Source: Kitasatospora kifunensis (lineage in GTDB: Bacteria > Actinomycetota > Actinomycetes > Streptomycetales > Streptomycetaceae). From it: a stretch of 64,000 nucleotides of DNA. Below the pieces are notes generated by a model, which saw nothing but the letters and a program-made list of their open reading frames with translations, had not been told where the DNA came from and ran no database searches. The position numbers were made by a program, and so were the translations under genes. This document shows, one piece after another, positions 9,543-19,488 of the stretch (position 1 is its first letter; every line of letters begins with the position of its first letter). The stretch covers positions 868,001 to 932,000 of the forward strand of contig NZ_JACHJV010000002.1 of NCBI RefSeq assembly GCF_014203855.1. The letters are read 5' to 3'.

Positions 9543-12440
9543 GTGGAACCTGAGCGCTTGTCACAGCTCTCCGACCTGCTTGCATACGCACGTGCCGCGC
9601 GCACTGGAAGCGGCAGCGCGGTTGTCATATCCTCCCCGACGGGGATGAAGTGCCCCGAGCTACTTGCCGAACTGGTGGACCGTCAGCGCCACTCGGGGCA
9701 GTCACCCATCTTTGTGTCCTGCGCGCCGGGGGAGGAGAGCACTCCGTACGCTGCGGTCCGACAGGTGCTCGCCGGGCTCGCCGGCGATCCGGCCAGCCCG
9801 GATCACGGCACCGTCGAGAGGCTCCGTCACCGCCTGTTGCACGCTCCCGCCCCGCCTGACCACCGGGTCTTCGAGGAGGTTCACGCATCGTTGCTGGAAG
9901 TCCTACGGCGCTCGCCCAAAGTGATCGTCGTGGATCGGGTCCAGTGGATGGATGATGCCTCTCTCCGCTGGTTCGCCTACCTCGTGCGGCACCTGGCTCC
10001 TCTTCCGTTGCTGGTGGTCCTCGGCGTCCGTACTGACGACCACTTTCCCGCCCGAGAGGTCCTCGACGAGATCACGGCCCAGGCCTTCTGCCGGGAATTG
10101 GTGCTCGGGCCCATCTCCCTGGACAGCGTCAGAGCGGTGGTGGCACGATCCTTCCGTCAGAGCGCCATCGATGAGAGATTCGTGACTCTGTGCCAGAAGG
10201 CCACCGGTGGCGTTCCACAGATCCTGGACCGTGTCCTCCAGGCGTTGCTCAACCACAGGCTGCCGCCGGAGGCCGCAACACCGGAACAGGTTGAGCAGAT
10301 CCTTCGTGTCTGCGCACGGATCGAGGCCGATTCCGTTGCGTCCCGGCTCGCTCGGCAGTCCGCGCGGCTGCGGGAGCTCGCCGAGGCGGTGTCGGTGCTG
10401 GGCCGGGCGGCAGAGCCGCCCATCGTCGCCGATCTCCTGAACACGGCGCCTGAAGAGGTAGAAGGGATGCGCCCGGAGCTGGCCCGAATCGACGTCCTGG
10501 ACGACGCCCCTCGGGGTGCCTGTCTGACCGTACGTACCCCGGAGATCCGCTCAGCCGTGCTGCACAGCCTGTCCGAGCGGCGTCGCCAACTGCTGCACCT
10601 GCGAGCGGCACGCCGACTCGGAGACTACGGCGCGCCGACCACCCGGGTCGCCGACCACCTGCTCCCCCTCGACTTGAGCACCCTGAGCCCGGGTGTACGG
10701 CGCTGGGCGCTGAGGACCTTGCAGCAAGCCGCAGAAGAGGCACTGACCGGCGGGCACACGCGTCCCTGCGCCGAGTACGCCCGCCGGGCCCTGCGCGAGG
10801 AAGTCACCGACGAGCAGCGCGCACGACTGCTGTGCCTGCTCGGCCGGTCAGAAGCGCTGCACGCCCCTCGTGCCGCGGCGCGCCACCTGGATGAAGCGAT
10901 ATCGCTACTCATACGACCGGAGGAACGCGCGGAAGCGGTGTTGGAGCTCTGGTATGCCCAGATGGTCCAGCACGGGGCTTTCGCCGAATCAGTCCTCCGC
11001 CTCCCCTCCGGACTGCCCCCGCGCCACCGCGAGTTGCTCGATGCTGCGGATACCACTGACACGGATCTGCGAACCCGGATACGGGCCCTGGCCCGCAGTT
11101 CCCCGTCGGATGCGGAGCTGATCCCACAGCCATCCCTGGGCGCCCCACCAGGTCTGTCCGAGGCCACCGGAACCCGGGCGGTGCTGGAGTCGTTCGGCGC
11201 GTTGTTGCCGGCGGGCCTTGGCGTGCCCGGTGTAACGCCCGCCGAGCGCGAGTTGCTCGCGGCATGCGCCGGCGACCTGGCGTGCCGCGCCGAATCCCGC
11301 GAGACGGCACTCGAACTCGCCAGCCGAGCCCTCGCTGGAACAGCAGGGTGCGGCGCGCCCTCCATCATCATGCTGCTGCGATGTACCGCTGTCCTCTCCT
11401 GGGCCGGCACGCTCGATGCGGCCACCAGTTTGGCCGATACCCTGGCGTCGTGCGATGTTCCGGTTCGCTCCGTCCCGCAGGTGATCGCGCACTGCCTCCG
11501 GGCCGACATCGCCGTACGGCGCGGCGATCTGGCTACGGCGTTCCAAGAGGCTCACGCGGCCCAAAGCCTCGCCCAGGCGACAGAATCGGAGGATCTCTCC
11601 CTCCTGCCGCTTGCACTGAAGGCTAGGGCACACGCTGTGTCCGGACGCTACGAGCAGGCCCTGAGGCTGCTTGAGGGCGTCGCAGACATGCCGGCCTCCA
11701 TGCTGGGTGTGCGAGGGTGGTGCCGGTTGTCGCTCGGGGACACCAAGAGTGCACTCATTGACCTCCTGGAGTGCGGACGTCGACTGACCGAGCTTCACAT
11801 CGTCAACCCCGCGCTGAGCGCCTGGCGTGGGGGCGCTGCCCTGGCGCTGACCGAGTTGGGCGAAAATGCGCTGGCGCGGCAACTGCTGGACGAGGAGCTC
11901 GAACTGGCCCGTCGCTGGGGCGACTGCGGCACGATCGGCCAGTCGCTGAGAGCGGCGGCAAGGATCACCACCACCGCGTCGGCACGCGTCGCGCTGCTGG
12001 AGGAGTCGGTCCGTGTCCTGGAGGGCTCGGGAGCCAGGCTGCAACTGGCCCGCTCCCGAGTCTCACTGGGCCGCGCGTTCGCGGCCGGCGGGAGGTTGCT
12101 GCCCGCACGGGAGGCGCTGCGGGCGGGGATATCACTCGCCGAGGAGTGCGGCGCGAAGCTGCTGGTCGAGCGGGCGCACAAGGACCTCTTGGGCTGCGGT
12201 GGACGGATGCGGCGGTCCCCGCTATCCGGCCCCGCGTCGCTGACGCGATCGGAGCGCCGGATAGCGGCTCTCGCGGCGACCGGACAGACCAACCGGACCA
12301 TTGCCCAGGCACTCCAGGTCGCCCCGGGAACGGTGGAGGTGCATCTGACTCGGGCCTACCGGAAGCTGGGCGTCTCCGGCCGCAACGCCCTCGCGGACGC
12401 GTTGGCCGGCGTACTCGTGGGCGAGCATGAGCCGTGCTGA
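9543..12440 (+). CDS. LuxR-family transcriptional regulator, LAL type (ATPase-like domain + C-terminal HTH)
   Basis: A large transcriptional regulator of about 965 residues. I take GTG 9543 as start because GGAG precedes it by 7 nt; an in-frame upstream codon at 9492 has no good site. The N-terminal third is an AAA/STAND-type ATPase region, but the P-loop position (residues 30-37) reads SSPTGMKC instead of GxxGxGKT, and the Walker B-like stretch near 127 is VIVVDRVQWMDD. A long helical, TPR-like middle follows. The last 60 residues are a LuxR helix-turn-helix (LTRSERRIAALAATGQTN, GTVEVHLTRAYRKLGV). LAL proteins commonly control polyketide/NRPS clusters; whether this one acts on the flanking cluster is inference. 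Its last 785 bp, including the HTH, are duplicated at 18704-19488. Confidence 0.85.
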   Translation: MEPERLSQLSDLLAYARAARTGSGSAVVISSPTGMKCPELLAELVDRQRHSGQSPIFVSCAPGEESTPYAAVRQVLAGLAGDPASPDHGTVERLRHRLLHAPAPPDHRVFEEVHASLLEVLRRSPKVIVVDRVQWMDDASLRWFAYLVRHLAPLPLLVVLGVRTDDHFPAREVLDEITAQAFCRELVLGPISLDSVRAVVARSFRQSAIDERFVTLCQKATGGVPQILDRVLQALLNHRLPPEAATPEQVEQILRVCARIEADSVASRLARQSARLRELAEAVSVLGRAAEPPIVADLLNTAPEEVEGMRPELARIDVLDDAPRGACLTVRTPEIRSAVLHSLSERRRQLLHLRAARRLGDYGAPTTRVADHLLPLDLSTLSPGVRRWALRTLQQAAEEALTGGHTRPCAEYARRALREEVTDEQRARLLCLLGRSEALHAPRAAARHLDEAISLLIRPEERAEAVLELWYAQMVQHGAFAESVLRLPSGLPPRHRELLDAADTTDTDLRTRIRALARSSPSDAELIPQPSLGAPPGLSEATGTRAVLESFGALLPAGLGVPGVTPAERELLAACAGDLACRAESRETALELASRALAGTAGCGAPSIIMLLRCTAVLSWAGTLDAATSLADTLASCDVPVRSVPQVIAHCLRADIAVRRGDLATAFQEAHAAQSLAQATESEDLSLLPLALKARAHAVSGRYEQALRLLEGVADMPASMLGVRGWCRLSLGDTKSALIDLLECGRRLTELHIVNPALSAWRGGAALALTELGENALARQLLDEELELARRWGDCGTIGQSLRAAARITTTASARVALLEESVRVLEGSGARLQLARSRVSLGRAFAAGGRLLPAREALRAGISLAEECGAKLLVERAHKDLLGCGGRMRRSPLSGPASLTRSERRIAALAATGQTNRTIAQALQVAPGTVEVHLTRAYRKLGVSGRNALADALAGVLVGEHEPC

Positions 12441-12486
12441 AGGTCCTGGAGTCGGGCGAAGGCGGTGGCCAGGTCGCAGTCCGAGG
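11702..12486 (+). repeat. 785-bp direct repeat, copy 1 (3' end of LAL gene)
   Basis: This segment recurs with the same sequence as far as I can read at 18704-19488, a constant offset of 7002 bp. It runs from within the LAL coding region to 46 bp past its stop. The boundaries are sharp: 11701 (t) differs from 18703 (c), and 12487 (c) differs from 19489 (g). Lack of visible silent differences implies a recent duplication. Confidence 0.95.
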
Positions 12487-12520
12487 CAGCAAGAACAACA
12501 GCACCGGCCCCGTCCTCGCG
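12473..12520 (+). pseudogene. Sixteen-codon remnant of a DUF397 protein
   Basis: The frame reads VAVRGSKNNSTGPVLA, the conserved core of small DUF397 proteins (compare VAVRDSKDPNGPALLL in the intact gene at 57377-57598), then turns into unrelated sequence. The same core at nearly the same nucleotide sequence occurs at 23991-24107. The 785-bp repeat ends inside this remnant. Confidence 0.45.
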
Positions 12521-12784
12521 CCAGCCGTCGTCGTTGTAGTCGCGGACCACCTTGCACCACTGGCCGCGCCAGCAGTCGGAGGACAGGTCCGCGACGGCCT
12601 GCTGCCGGTTGGCCAGGGCCGTGGGTCCTGCGTCGGCGACGACCAGGGCGACGGGCTGCTACCCGGCTCGGGTGTGGCCGGGGTAGGCGCGACGCCACCA
12701 GTGCACCGTTCTTGATGGTCGTCAGCGAAAGCACCCGGGCTCTGCAGCCGCCTATCCGGCCGGCGCTACAGAAAGCGTATTGCG

Positions 12785-13628
12785 ATGCGAAATCACGAAA
12801 CCGATGCTCTGCAAAGTGAGATCGAGGATCTCTGGCAGCGGCGGGACGACGGCACGGCACACTCCGCCGAGGCGGCAGCCGCGGTGGACGCGGCAATCGG
12901 CCTGCTGGACACTGGGCGGGCCCGGGTGGCGGAGATCGCGGCCGGGGAGGTCGTCGTCCACGAGTGGCTCAAGATGGCGATCCCCCTGCTCTACAAGCAG
13001 GCCCAGCCAGTTCCTTCCCGGTGCGGACCCTTCGAGTGCGCCGACAAGATCCCACTCAAATCCCAGCTGGACGGACGCGGTCTCCAGGTCTCGCCCGGCG
13101 CCGTGATCCGACGGGGCAGCTACCAGGCCCCCGGGGTCGTTGTGATGCCCAGTCACATCGGCATCGGTTCCCACGTCGGTGAGGGTACCCTGGTCGACTC
13201 CTGGGTGGGCGTTGGCTCTTGTGCCCAGATCGGAAGGAACGTCCACTTGTTCGCCGGATGCGGCCTAGGGGGAATGATCGAGCCCCATGGCCGAGCCCGT
13301 GGTCATCGAGGACGATGCCTTCATCGGCGCCCGGTCGATGATCTACAGCGGCGCCAGGGTCGGGGAGGGCGCGCTATTGGGCGCGGGGTCGCTGCTGACC
13401 GACACCATCCCGGTCATCGACGCCGCGACCGGGCAGGAACTGAGCCGCGGCATGATCCCCCCGTGGACCGTGGCCGTGCCCGCCCACCGCTCGCGCGATT
13501 TCACCGGCGGTACCTTCGGCCTGCCCTGCATGCTGGTGATCAAGCACCTCAAGAAGGGTGAGCGGCACGACAAGGCCAAGCTCAACGACGCCGTGCGCGC
13601 CCAGCCCCCTGCGCGCCCGACCCTTTGA
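12785..13628 (+). pseudogene. DapD-like tetrahydrodipicolinate N-succinyltransferase, frameshifted
   Basis: Left-handed beta-helix acyltransferase of the DapD family. The first frame (from ATG 12785) carries the N-terminal helical domain and most of the hexapeptide-repeat domain (GVVVMPSHIGIGSHVGEGT, VGSCAQIGRNVHL). Homology then continues in the next frame from about 13287 (EPVVIEDDAFIGARSMI) to the stop at 13628. A one-base indel near 13275-13285, beside CCCC, separates the halves; repaired, the product would be about 280 residues, normal for DapD. Housekeeping DapD makes N-succinyl-amino-ketopimelate for lysine, but a DapD-type protein (TabB) also serves tabtoxin biosynthesis. The adjoining dehydrogenase, AMP ligase and ATP-grasp genes suggest a secondary-metabolic role. 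Sequencing error is possible. Confidence 0.75.
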
Positions 13629-13710
13629 CGTCTCCTCACGCGCTGCACCGCGCATGACCACAGCACCTGCCGTCCCGCGTACCTTCAACCACCACCACAG
13701 GAAGCACCTC

Positions 13711-14916
13711 GTGACCTCCCTCGCCATCGGCCCCCTCCTCAAACGCCACCCCGAGCTCGAAACCCTGCACTCCCGGATCACCACGTTCCTCGACCGCCAC
13801 CTGCCGGTACCACTGTGCGAGGCCGACGAACGACCCGACTGGCTGGCACTGCGCCGGCACGCCGCCGACGCTGGGCTGATCGGTATCGACGCTGGGCCTG
13901 ACTCGCACGGCCGGCTCGCACAGGGGATGGCCATGTTCATGGCCGGGCGACGCGACTGCGACGCGCGCGAAGTGTTCAGCACGGGGCACGCCGCCATGGC
14001 ACTGCACTACGGATCCCCCAACCTGGTGCGCGACACCCAGGAACGGGTGATCGGCGCGGGACAGCTGGCGGGGGTGGCCTCCAGTGAGCCGCACTCCGGA
14101 TCGGACCTGCGGGGATTCGAAACGGTCCTGGTCGACCACGGAGACCACTTCACCCTGTCCGGTTCCAAGGGGCTCATCAGCAGGATCGAGGAGGCCTGCG
14201 GCTTCGTCGTCCTGTGTAAGATCGTCCCCGCCCCGGAGCTCGGCCGGGTCGATCTGCGCCACGTGCCGCTGTCGGCCGTCTGGCTGCCGATGGACACTCC
14301 CGGCATCCTGACCGACACCGCCGAACCGCTCGGGATGAAGGGCTGGAGCTTCGGCCACCTGCGCTTCGTCGACGTTCGGCTCGACAAAGACCTGTTGCTG
14401 GCCGGCCCCGGTCAGGGACGTGAGATTTTCGACACTCACTTCTCCGCCTGGCGTCTGATGATGGCTCTGGTCTGTCTGGGCGCCGCCGCGGCCGCGATCG
14501 AGGAGTCCGTCGAACGCAGCAGCCGACGCCACGTGGGCCGGATGCCGTTGGCTGCCATCCCGTCGGTCGCTGCTCGGATGGGCATCGCGGCGGCTGAGGT
14601 CGAGGCGGCCACGACCTGGTGCCTGTCCCTGCTGGAGCGTATCGACCACGGCGATGTCGATCCTGCGGCCTGCTCCGCAGCCAAGGCACTGGCCACCGAC
14701 GCGGCATACCAAGCCGTGGACGTCGCCCTCCAGTTGCACGGCAGCGAGGGCTACACACGTACCACCCCGCTCGAGAAGCGACTGCGGGACATCCGCGGCC
14801 TCCGCATCGCCGACGGCCCCAACGACACGCTCTACAGCGTGCTGGCCCACTCGCTGCTCCAACAGGCCCCTCAGGCCGAGGAACTCCCAGGATCGTGTCA
14901 GCTTTCTCCCGCCTGA
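13711..14916 (+). CDS. Acyl-CoA dehydrogenase family flavoprotein
   Basis: A protein of about 401 residues with the acyl-CoA dehydrogenase fold: an N-terminal helical domain, the flavin-binding central motif (AGVASSEPHSGSDL) and the C-terminal helical bundle ending in QLHGSEGYTRTTPLEKRLRD, the usual FAD-contact region. The start chosen is GTG 13711 behind AGGAAG; ATG 13654 is in frame but lacks a site. The family introduces alpha,beta-unsaturation in acyl thioesters; some members act on carrier-bound aminoacyl groups in peptide antibiotic pathways. It sits between the frameshifted DapD gene and the frameshifted AMP ligase and is itself intact. Substrate unknown. Confidence 0.8.
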   Translation: MTSLAIGPLLKRHPELETLHSRITTFLDRHLPVPLCEADERPDWLALRRHAADAGLIGIDAGPDSHGRLAQGMAMFMAGRRDCDAREVFSTGHAAMALHYGSPNLVRDTQERVIGAGQLAGVASSEPHSGSDLRGFETVLVDHGDHFTLSGSKGLISRIEEACGFVVLCKIVPAPELGRVDLRHVPLSAVWLPMDTPGILTDTAEPLGMKGWSFGHLRFVDVRLDKDLLLAGPGQGREIFDTHFSAWRLMMALVCLGAAAAAIEESVERSSRRHVGRMPLAAIPSVAARMGIAAAEVEAATTWCLSLLERIDHGDVDPAACSAAKALATDAAYQAVDVALQLHGSEGYTRTTPLEKRLRDIRGLRIADGPNDTLYSVLAHSLLQQAPQAEELPGSCQLSPA

Positions 14917-14951
14917 GCCCCGGCCAGCGCGCTTTCATCCTTCGCTATCCC

Positions 14952-14981
14952 CGCGGGGGCGCCTGCCCTGGCGCCCCCGCG
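14952..14981 (+). terminator. GC-rich hairpin between acyl-CoA dehydrogenase and AMP ligase
   Basis: A perfect 12-bp stem (CGCGGGGGCGCC / GGCGCCCCCGCG) with a 6-nt loop lies 36 bp after the dehydrogenase stop and about 70 bp before the ligase start. There is no U-run after it, as is common in Streptomyces. It could terminate or attenuate transcription within the operon. Confidence 0.5.
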
Positions 14982-15049
14982 CCGTTGACGCCCCGCCACG
15001 AGCGGCCCGCGTGCACGGGCCGACAGCCCCACCCGAAGAGAGACCCCGC

Positions 15050-16658
15050 ATGACCACCACCGCAAAACCACAATTCCAGACGGAAGTCGAACGCATTCTC
15101 GACCAACTGCGCACCCATCGCGAAAGGGAAGCCCTGGCCCACGCCGGACGACGCGTCACCGCCGGCCAGCTGTTCGAACTGACCCATCGCTTGGCCTGGG
15201 CGCTGCGCGCCCGAGGACTTGGCAGAGGCCAGAGCATCACCTTTCTGACCGGCAACCTGCCCGAGGCCATCGCCGCACGACACGCCGCCAACCTCCTCGG
15301 CTGCCGCATCAACCACCTCTACAACGGGCTCGCCGCAGACGTGCAGGCCGTCATGACCGCTCAGGTGGAGACCAGCGCGCTCATCGTCGATCCCCGCTAC
15401 GCCGACCGCGCCGCGCACCTCGCACGCGAGGTCCTGATCGACCAGACTCTCACCCTGGGCCCGGCGCCGATCGGTGCGGACCTACTCCGGGCTGCCGCCA
15501 CCGGCCCCACCGCTCCGTTCCCCAGCCAGGCACGGCCCGAGGACGTCCGCAGCATCCGCTACTCCGGCGGCACCACGGGTCAGCCAAAGGGAATCTGCAT
15601 CACCTACGGGCAGGTCCGCTCCTTCGGGCCGCCCCTGCCCAACGACGAGCCCCAGCCGCCCCGCCTGCTGGTGTGCACCACCCTCGCGCACGCCGCCGGC
15701 CTGATGACCGACAAGATCCTCGCCGCTGGTGGGCGCGTGGTCCTCCAGGAAAGCTTCGACGCGGCCGCGGTCCTGCGGGCGATCGAGACCGAGCGCATCA
15801 CCGACCTGTTCCTGGCCACCCCCCTGCTCTACCAGCTGGCCGACCACCCCGATGCCGCGCACGCGGACACTTCCAGCCTGCGCCGTCTGGTCTACGGGGG
15901 CGCTGCGGCCTCCCCCCTCCCGGCTCGCCGACGCAGTGCGGTGGCTGGGACCAGTCCTGATGCAGATGTACGGCCAGCATGAGGCCGGCATCGTCAGCGT
16001 CCTCGGGCCCCAGGACCACGACCCGGAGCACCCCGAACGCCTCCGCACCGCCGGCAGGGTCTTGCCCGATATCGACGTTGCGATCCGCGACGAGGCGGGA
16101 CGGGACCTGCCCCACGGCGAGGTGGGTGAGGTCTGTGTGCGCTCCACCACCCTCATGCACGGCTACTGGAAGCAGCCAGAGCTGACCGCCGAGGTGCTGC
16201 GTGACGGCTGGCTGCACACCGGCGACATCGGACGGCTGGATTCTGACGGCTACCTCACTGTCGTGGACCGGCTCAAGGATATGGTCTCGGCTGCCGGTGG
16301 GCACCGCGTCTTCACCACCGCCGTGGAGGATGTGCTCAATTCCCATCCCATGGTGGCCGGCAGCGCGGTCTTCGGCGTCCAAGACGCTGACCGCGCCGAG
16401 CACGTGCACGCCGCGATCGTCACCGTGCCCGGCACCCGGATCACCCCGGACGAACTACGCGCACTGGTCCGCGAACGGCGCGGGCAGGGAGATGTCCCCT
16501 CCCACATCACCTTCCTCGACGCGCTGCCCCTGACCGACGCGGGGAAACCCGACAAGAAGTTGCTGCGGAGTCAGGCACGGCACGGGTGTTTGCCGGAGAC
16601 CACCCACCCCGAGACGATTCCCGCGTCCGGTTGCCCGACCACCTCACGGAACGGATGA
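15050..16658 (+). pseudogene. AMP-dependent acyl ligase (ANL superfamily), frameshifted
   Basis: Acyl-adenylate-forming enzyme starting at ATG 15050 (MTTTAKPQFQTEVERIL). The ATP-binding loop is intact (YSGGTTGQPKGI). The first frame runs to about 15905 (RRLVYGGAAASPLPARR) and homology resumes in another frame (SRLADAVRWLGPVLMQMYGQ), ending at 16658 with the conserved WLHTGDIGRLDSDGYLTVVD and the C-terminal lysine region (GKPDKKLL). The break lies in a C-rich run (ccccccctccc) near 15910, so a one-base error or a real indel would explain it. Repaired length is about 535 residues, typical of the family. The stop overlaps the region just before the ATP-grasp start. Confidence 0.75.
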
Positions 16659-16661
16659 GCC

Positions 16662-18068
16662 ATGCAGACCCCGTGGCACGACAGCACCTCCCCTACCCTG
16701 TCACCGGCTCCAGGCCGTCGGTTGGACCTGTGGGAACGGCTACCGAAGGAATTCCGTTATGCTGCGTCCGAGACGATCGGCCGCCAAGCGCATGCAGTGT
16801 ACGAGCGGGTCGCTGGCTACCAGGGCCCGTGGCGACCACTGCGTCCACTGCTCGTGGACCGCAACGCGCAGCAGCAACTCGGCATGCTGTGCGCGCGCAT
16901 GCTCGAACTCGCCATCGAGGCCTGCCGTCGCCGCGCTGCCGATGTCGGACAGTTGCAGGAGCTCCTCGGCGCCCCGGACGGCCGCGAACTCCTCTTGTGC
17001 CCCACGGACCCGATCGATCACGCGCTCCTGGTGGCCGCCCGTCCCGACATCGTCTACACCGCCGGCATCCCCAGATTCGTCGAGTTCAACATCGACGGAT
17101 CCGTCGGCGGAACCCTGCAATCCGACCTGCTGGCACAACGCTTCCTCGACCTCCTGACACCTCTGGACCCAGCGGTCGACCTGACGCTGCCCCCGTCCGC
17201 AGTGGACGCCCGATTCGCCGCGATACGCGCCTCGCTCAGCCCTCGGCGGAGCGCCCGCGTAGCCATCCCCGTCTTCCGGCATGGAGCAATGGCGGGTCTG
17301 GAAAACCCCGAGGACTACCTGGCCTGGCTCCAGCCTATGTGCGACAGCGGGCGCCGCCACGGGATGGAAACCATCGCGTGCCAGCTGGACGCGCTGGCGG
17401 CCGGGGAACGGGACAACCTCCTGCTCGCCGGCGAGCCGGTGGACGCGGTTCTGCGGCTATTCCTGTCCGTGGAACAGCCGACCAGTCCTGGCCTGGCCGC
17501 CCTCGCGAACGCGGCCAGGGCGGGGACCGTGAAACTGCACACCTCCGAAGCGACCTGGCTGCTCAGCGACAAGACCATTCTCGCCTGGCTCTGGGAGGAC
17601 CGAGCGCACATGACCCCTACGGACCGGGCACTGATCGAGCGCCACGTCCCATGGACCGGTGTGTTCCCCCATGCTGCCACGGACATCGACCAGCAACTGC
17701 GCCACGCCCGCGAACACCAGCAGCAGCTGGTCCTCAAACCCACGGGCGGCTACGGAGGCGGCGGAGTTGTCCTCGGACCGGCGGTCGACACCCACGAGTG
17801 GAACGCCGCCCTTGAGCGGGCCGTGCAACAAGGCGGCCACATCCTGCAACATCACGTCACGCCCGACAGCATCGCGATGGACTTCATCCATTTGGAGACC
17901 GGTGAAACCCAGCACGCCGAAGTGCCGTACGTGGCAGGGCCCTTCATGTTCGACCGGAAGATCTCCACAACCGTCATCCGGCACGGTGCCCCTGGCACGG
18001 GGGCGGTCCTCAACGCCCGCAACGGCGCATTGGCCAATACCATCCTGCTGACTACACCGGGTAGGTAG
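16662..18068 (+). CDS. ATP-grasp ligase, glutathionylspermidine-synthase-like, possibly C-terminally shortened
   Basis: A 468-residue protein whose C-terminal half has the ATP-grasp signature VLKPTGGYGGGGVVLG (near residue 360) and an N-terminal pre-ATP-grasp region with FVEFNIDGSVGGTLQSD (near 140). This resembles circularly permuted ATP-grasp enzymes that join a carboxylate to an amine. The ATG is 4 nt from the end of the ligase frame, so the genes are coupled. The product stops soon after ARNGALANTILLTTPGR, where IS-derived DNA begins, so the end may be altered. It probably formed an amide in the pathway of this operon; substrates unknown. Confidence 0.6.
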   Translation: MQTPWHDSTSPTLSPAPGRRLDLWERLPKEFRYAASETIGRQAHAVYERVAGYQGPWRPLRPLLVDRNAQQQLGMLCARMLELAIEACRRRAADVGQLQELLGAPDGRELLLCPTDPIDHALLVAARPDIVYTAGIPRFVEFNIDGSVGGTLQSDLLAQRFLDLLTPLDPAVDLTLPPSAVDARFAAIRASLSPRRSARVAIPVFRHGAMAGLENPEDYLAWLQPMCDSGRRHGMETIACQLDALAAGERDNLLLAGEPVDAVLRLFLSVEQPTSPGLAALANAARAGTVKLHTSEATWLLSDKTILAWLWEDRAHMTPTDRALIERHVPWTGVFPHAATDIDQQLRHAREHQQQLVLKPTGGYGGGGVVLGPAVDTHEWNAALERAVQQGGHILQHHVTPDSIAMDFIHLETGETQHAEVPYVAGPFMFDRKISTTVIRHGAPGTGAVLNARNGALANTILLTTPGR

Positions 18069-18372
18069 GGCCGGTTGGGCAACGGCGCCGGGGGGATCCG
18101 TGCGTTCACCCCACGAGCAGCCAGCTGGGTGCTGTCACATTGTCGGTGACTGGATGGGATGATCTTCGGGTTGATCCCGCCGCGGAGGGGCTTGTCCGTG
18201 TCCATGCCGGCCCCGACACCGAACGCTCCGCCCGCCAAGTGTCTCGCTCACTCGCCAACTGAAGCGCTCAGGTGCGACACGAGGTCGCTCCTGAAGTTGC
18301 CCCAAGGCCGGGGAGTCAGGGCCCGCAGATCATCAACCCGTGGCTTCCCGCCCTGTGGCTCGTTGTTGTGGT
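18069..18372. other. Non-coding gap with probable IS end
   Basis: No gene is visible. At 18129 the sequence GTGCTGTCACATTGTC resembles GTGTTGTCACGTTATC at 19489, and both sit at discontinuities. They may be related IS termini, but I could not pair them with a full element. Confidence 0.3.
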
Positions 18373-18703
18373 ATGAGCGCGTTGGAGGGGCAACAGGCAC
18401 CGCTGGCAGCCAAGTTCGAGGCGATCTTTCCGCATCTGGATGAGCGTCAGCGGTGTCTGCTGATAGGAGCGGAGGCCCGGTCGATCGGCCATGGCGGGAT
18501 CAGGCTGGTCGCCCGCGCCGCCGGTGTCCACGAAGCCACCGTATCGCTGGGAGCCAGCGAACTCGACTCCGGAGAAGCCCCGTTGGGACGCGCACGCCGC
18601 CCGGGTGGGGGTCGCAAGCGCGTTGTCGACCTGAACCCTGTACTGCGGAGCGCGCTGCTGGACCTGGTAGAGCCCGACACGCGCGGCGACCCCATGTCGC
18701 CGC
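18373..18703 (+). pseudogene. ISAzo13-family transposase, N-terminal fragment
   Basis: ATG 18373 opens a frame (MSALEGQQAPLAAKFEAIF) with helix-turn-helix residues and the family's conserved segment LLDLVEPDTRGDPMSP. At codon 110 the frame is cut exactly where the second copy of the LAL 3' end begins (18704). The rest of the transposase, including the catalytic DDE core, is absent, so it is inactive. Confidence 0.75.
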
Positions 18704-19488
18704 GCTGGGTGTGCGAGGGTGGTGCCGGTTGTCGCTCGGGGACACCAAGAGTGCACTCATTGACCTCCTGGAGTGCGGACGTCGACTGACCGAGCTTCAC
18801 ATCGTCAACCCCGCGCTGAGCGCCTGGCGTGGGGGCGCTGCCCTGGCGCTGACCGAGTTGGGCGAAAATGCGCTGGCGCGGCAACTGCTGGACGAGGAGC
18901 TCGAACTGGCCCGTCGCTGGGGCGACTGCGGCACGATCGGCCAGTCGCTGAGAGCGGCGGCAAGGATCACCACCACCGCGTCGGCACGCGTCGCGCTGCT
19001 GGAGGAGTCGGTCCGTGTCCTGGAGGGCTCGGGAGCCAGGCTGCAACTGGCCCGCTCCCGAGTCTCACTGGGCCGCGCGTTCGCGGCCGGCGGGAGGTTG
19101 CTGCCCGCACGGGAGGCGCTGCGGGCGGGGATATCACTCGCCGAGGAGTGCGGCGCGAAGCTGCTGGTCGAGCGGGCGCACAAGGACCTCTTGGGCTGCG
19201 GTGGACGGATGCGGCGGTCCCCGCTATCCGGCCCCGCGTCGCTGACGCGATCGGAGCGCCGGATAGCGGCTCTCGCGGCGACCGGACAGACCAACCGGAC
19301 CATTGCCCAGGCACTCCAGGTCGCCCCGGGAACGGTGGAGGTGCATCTGACTCGGGCCTACCGGAAGCTGGGCGTCTCCGGCCGCAACGCCCTCGCGGAC
19401 GCGTTGGCCGGCGTACTCGTGGGCGAGCATGAGCCGTGCTGAAGGTCCTGGAGTCGGGCGAAGGCGGTGGCCAGGTCGCAGTCCGAGG
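18704..19488 (+). repeat. 785-bp direct repeat, copy 2 (LAL C-terminus without its ATPase)
   Basis: Copy of 11702-12486. It encodes about the last 245 LAL residues, including the complete LuxR helix-turn-helix, and the original stop codon at 19440-19442. Upstream the LAL frame stays open back to about 18453, but out of frame with the truncated transposase, so an effector-free DNA-binding fragment could be made only if translation starts locally. Confidence 0.95.

Noticed and set aside
12785..13628. Housekeeping lysine biosynthesis gene dapD
   Set aside because: It is frameshifted, has no lysine-pathway neighbours and lies in an operon with acyl-CoA dehydrogenase, AMP ligase and ATP-grasp genes.
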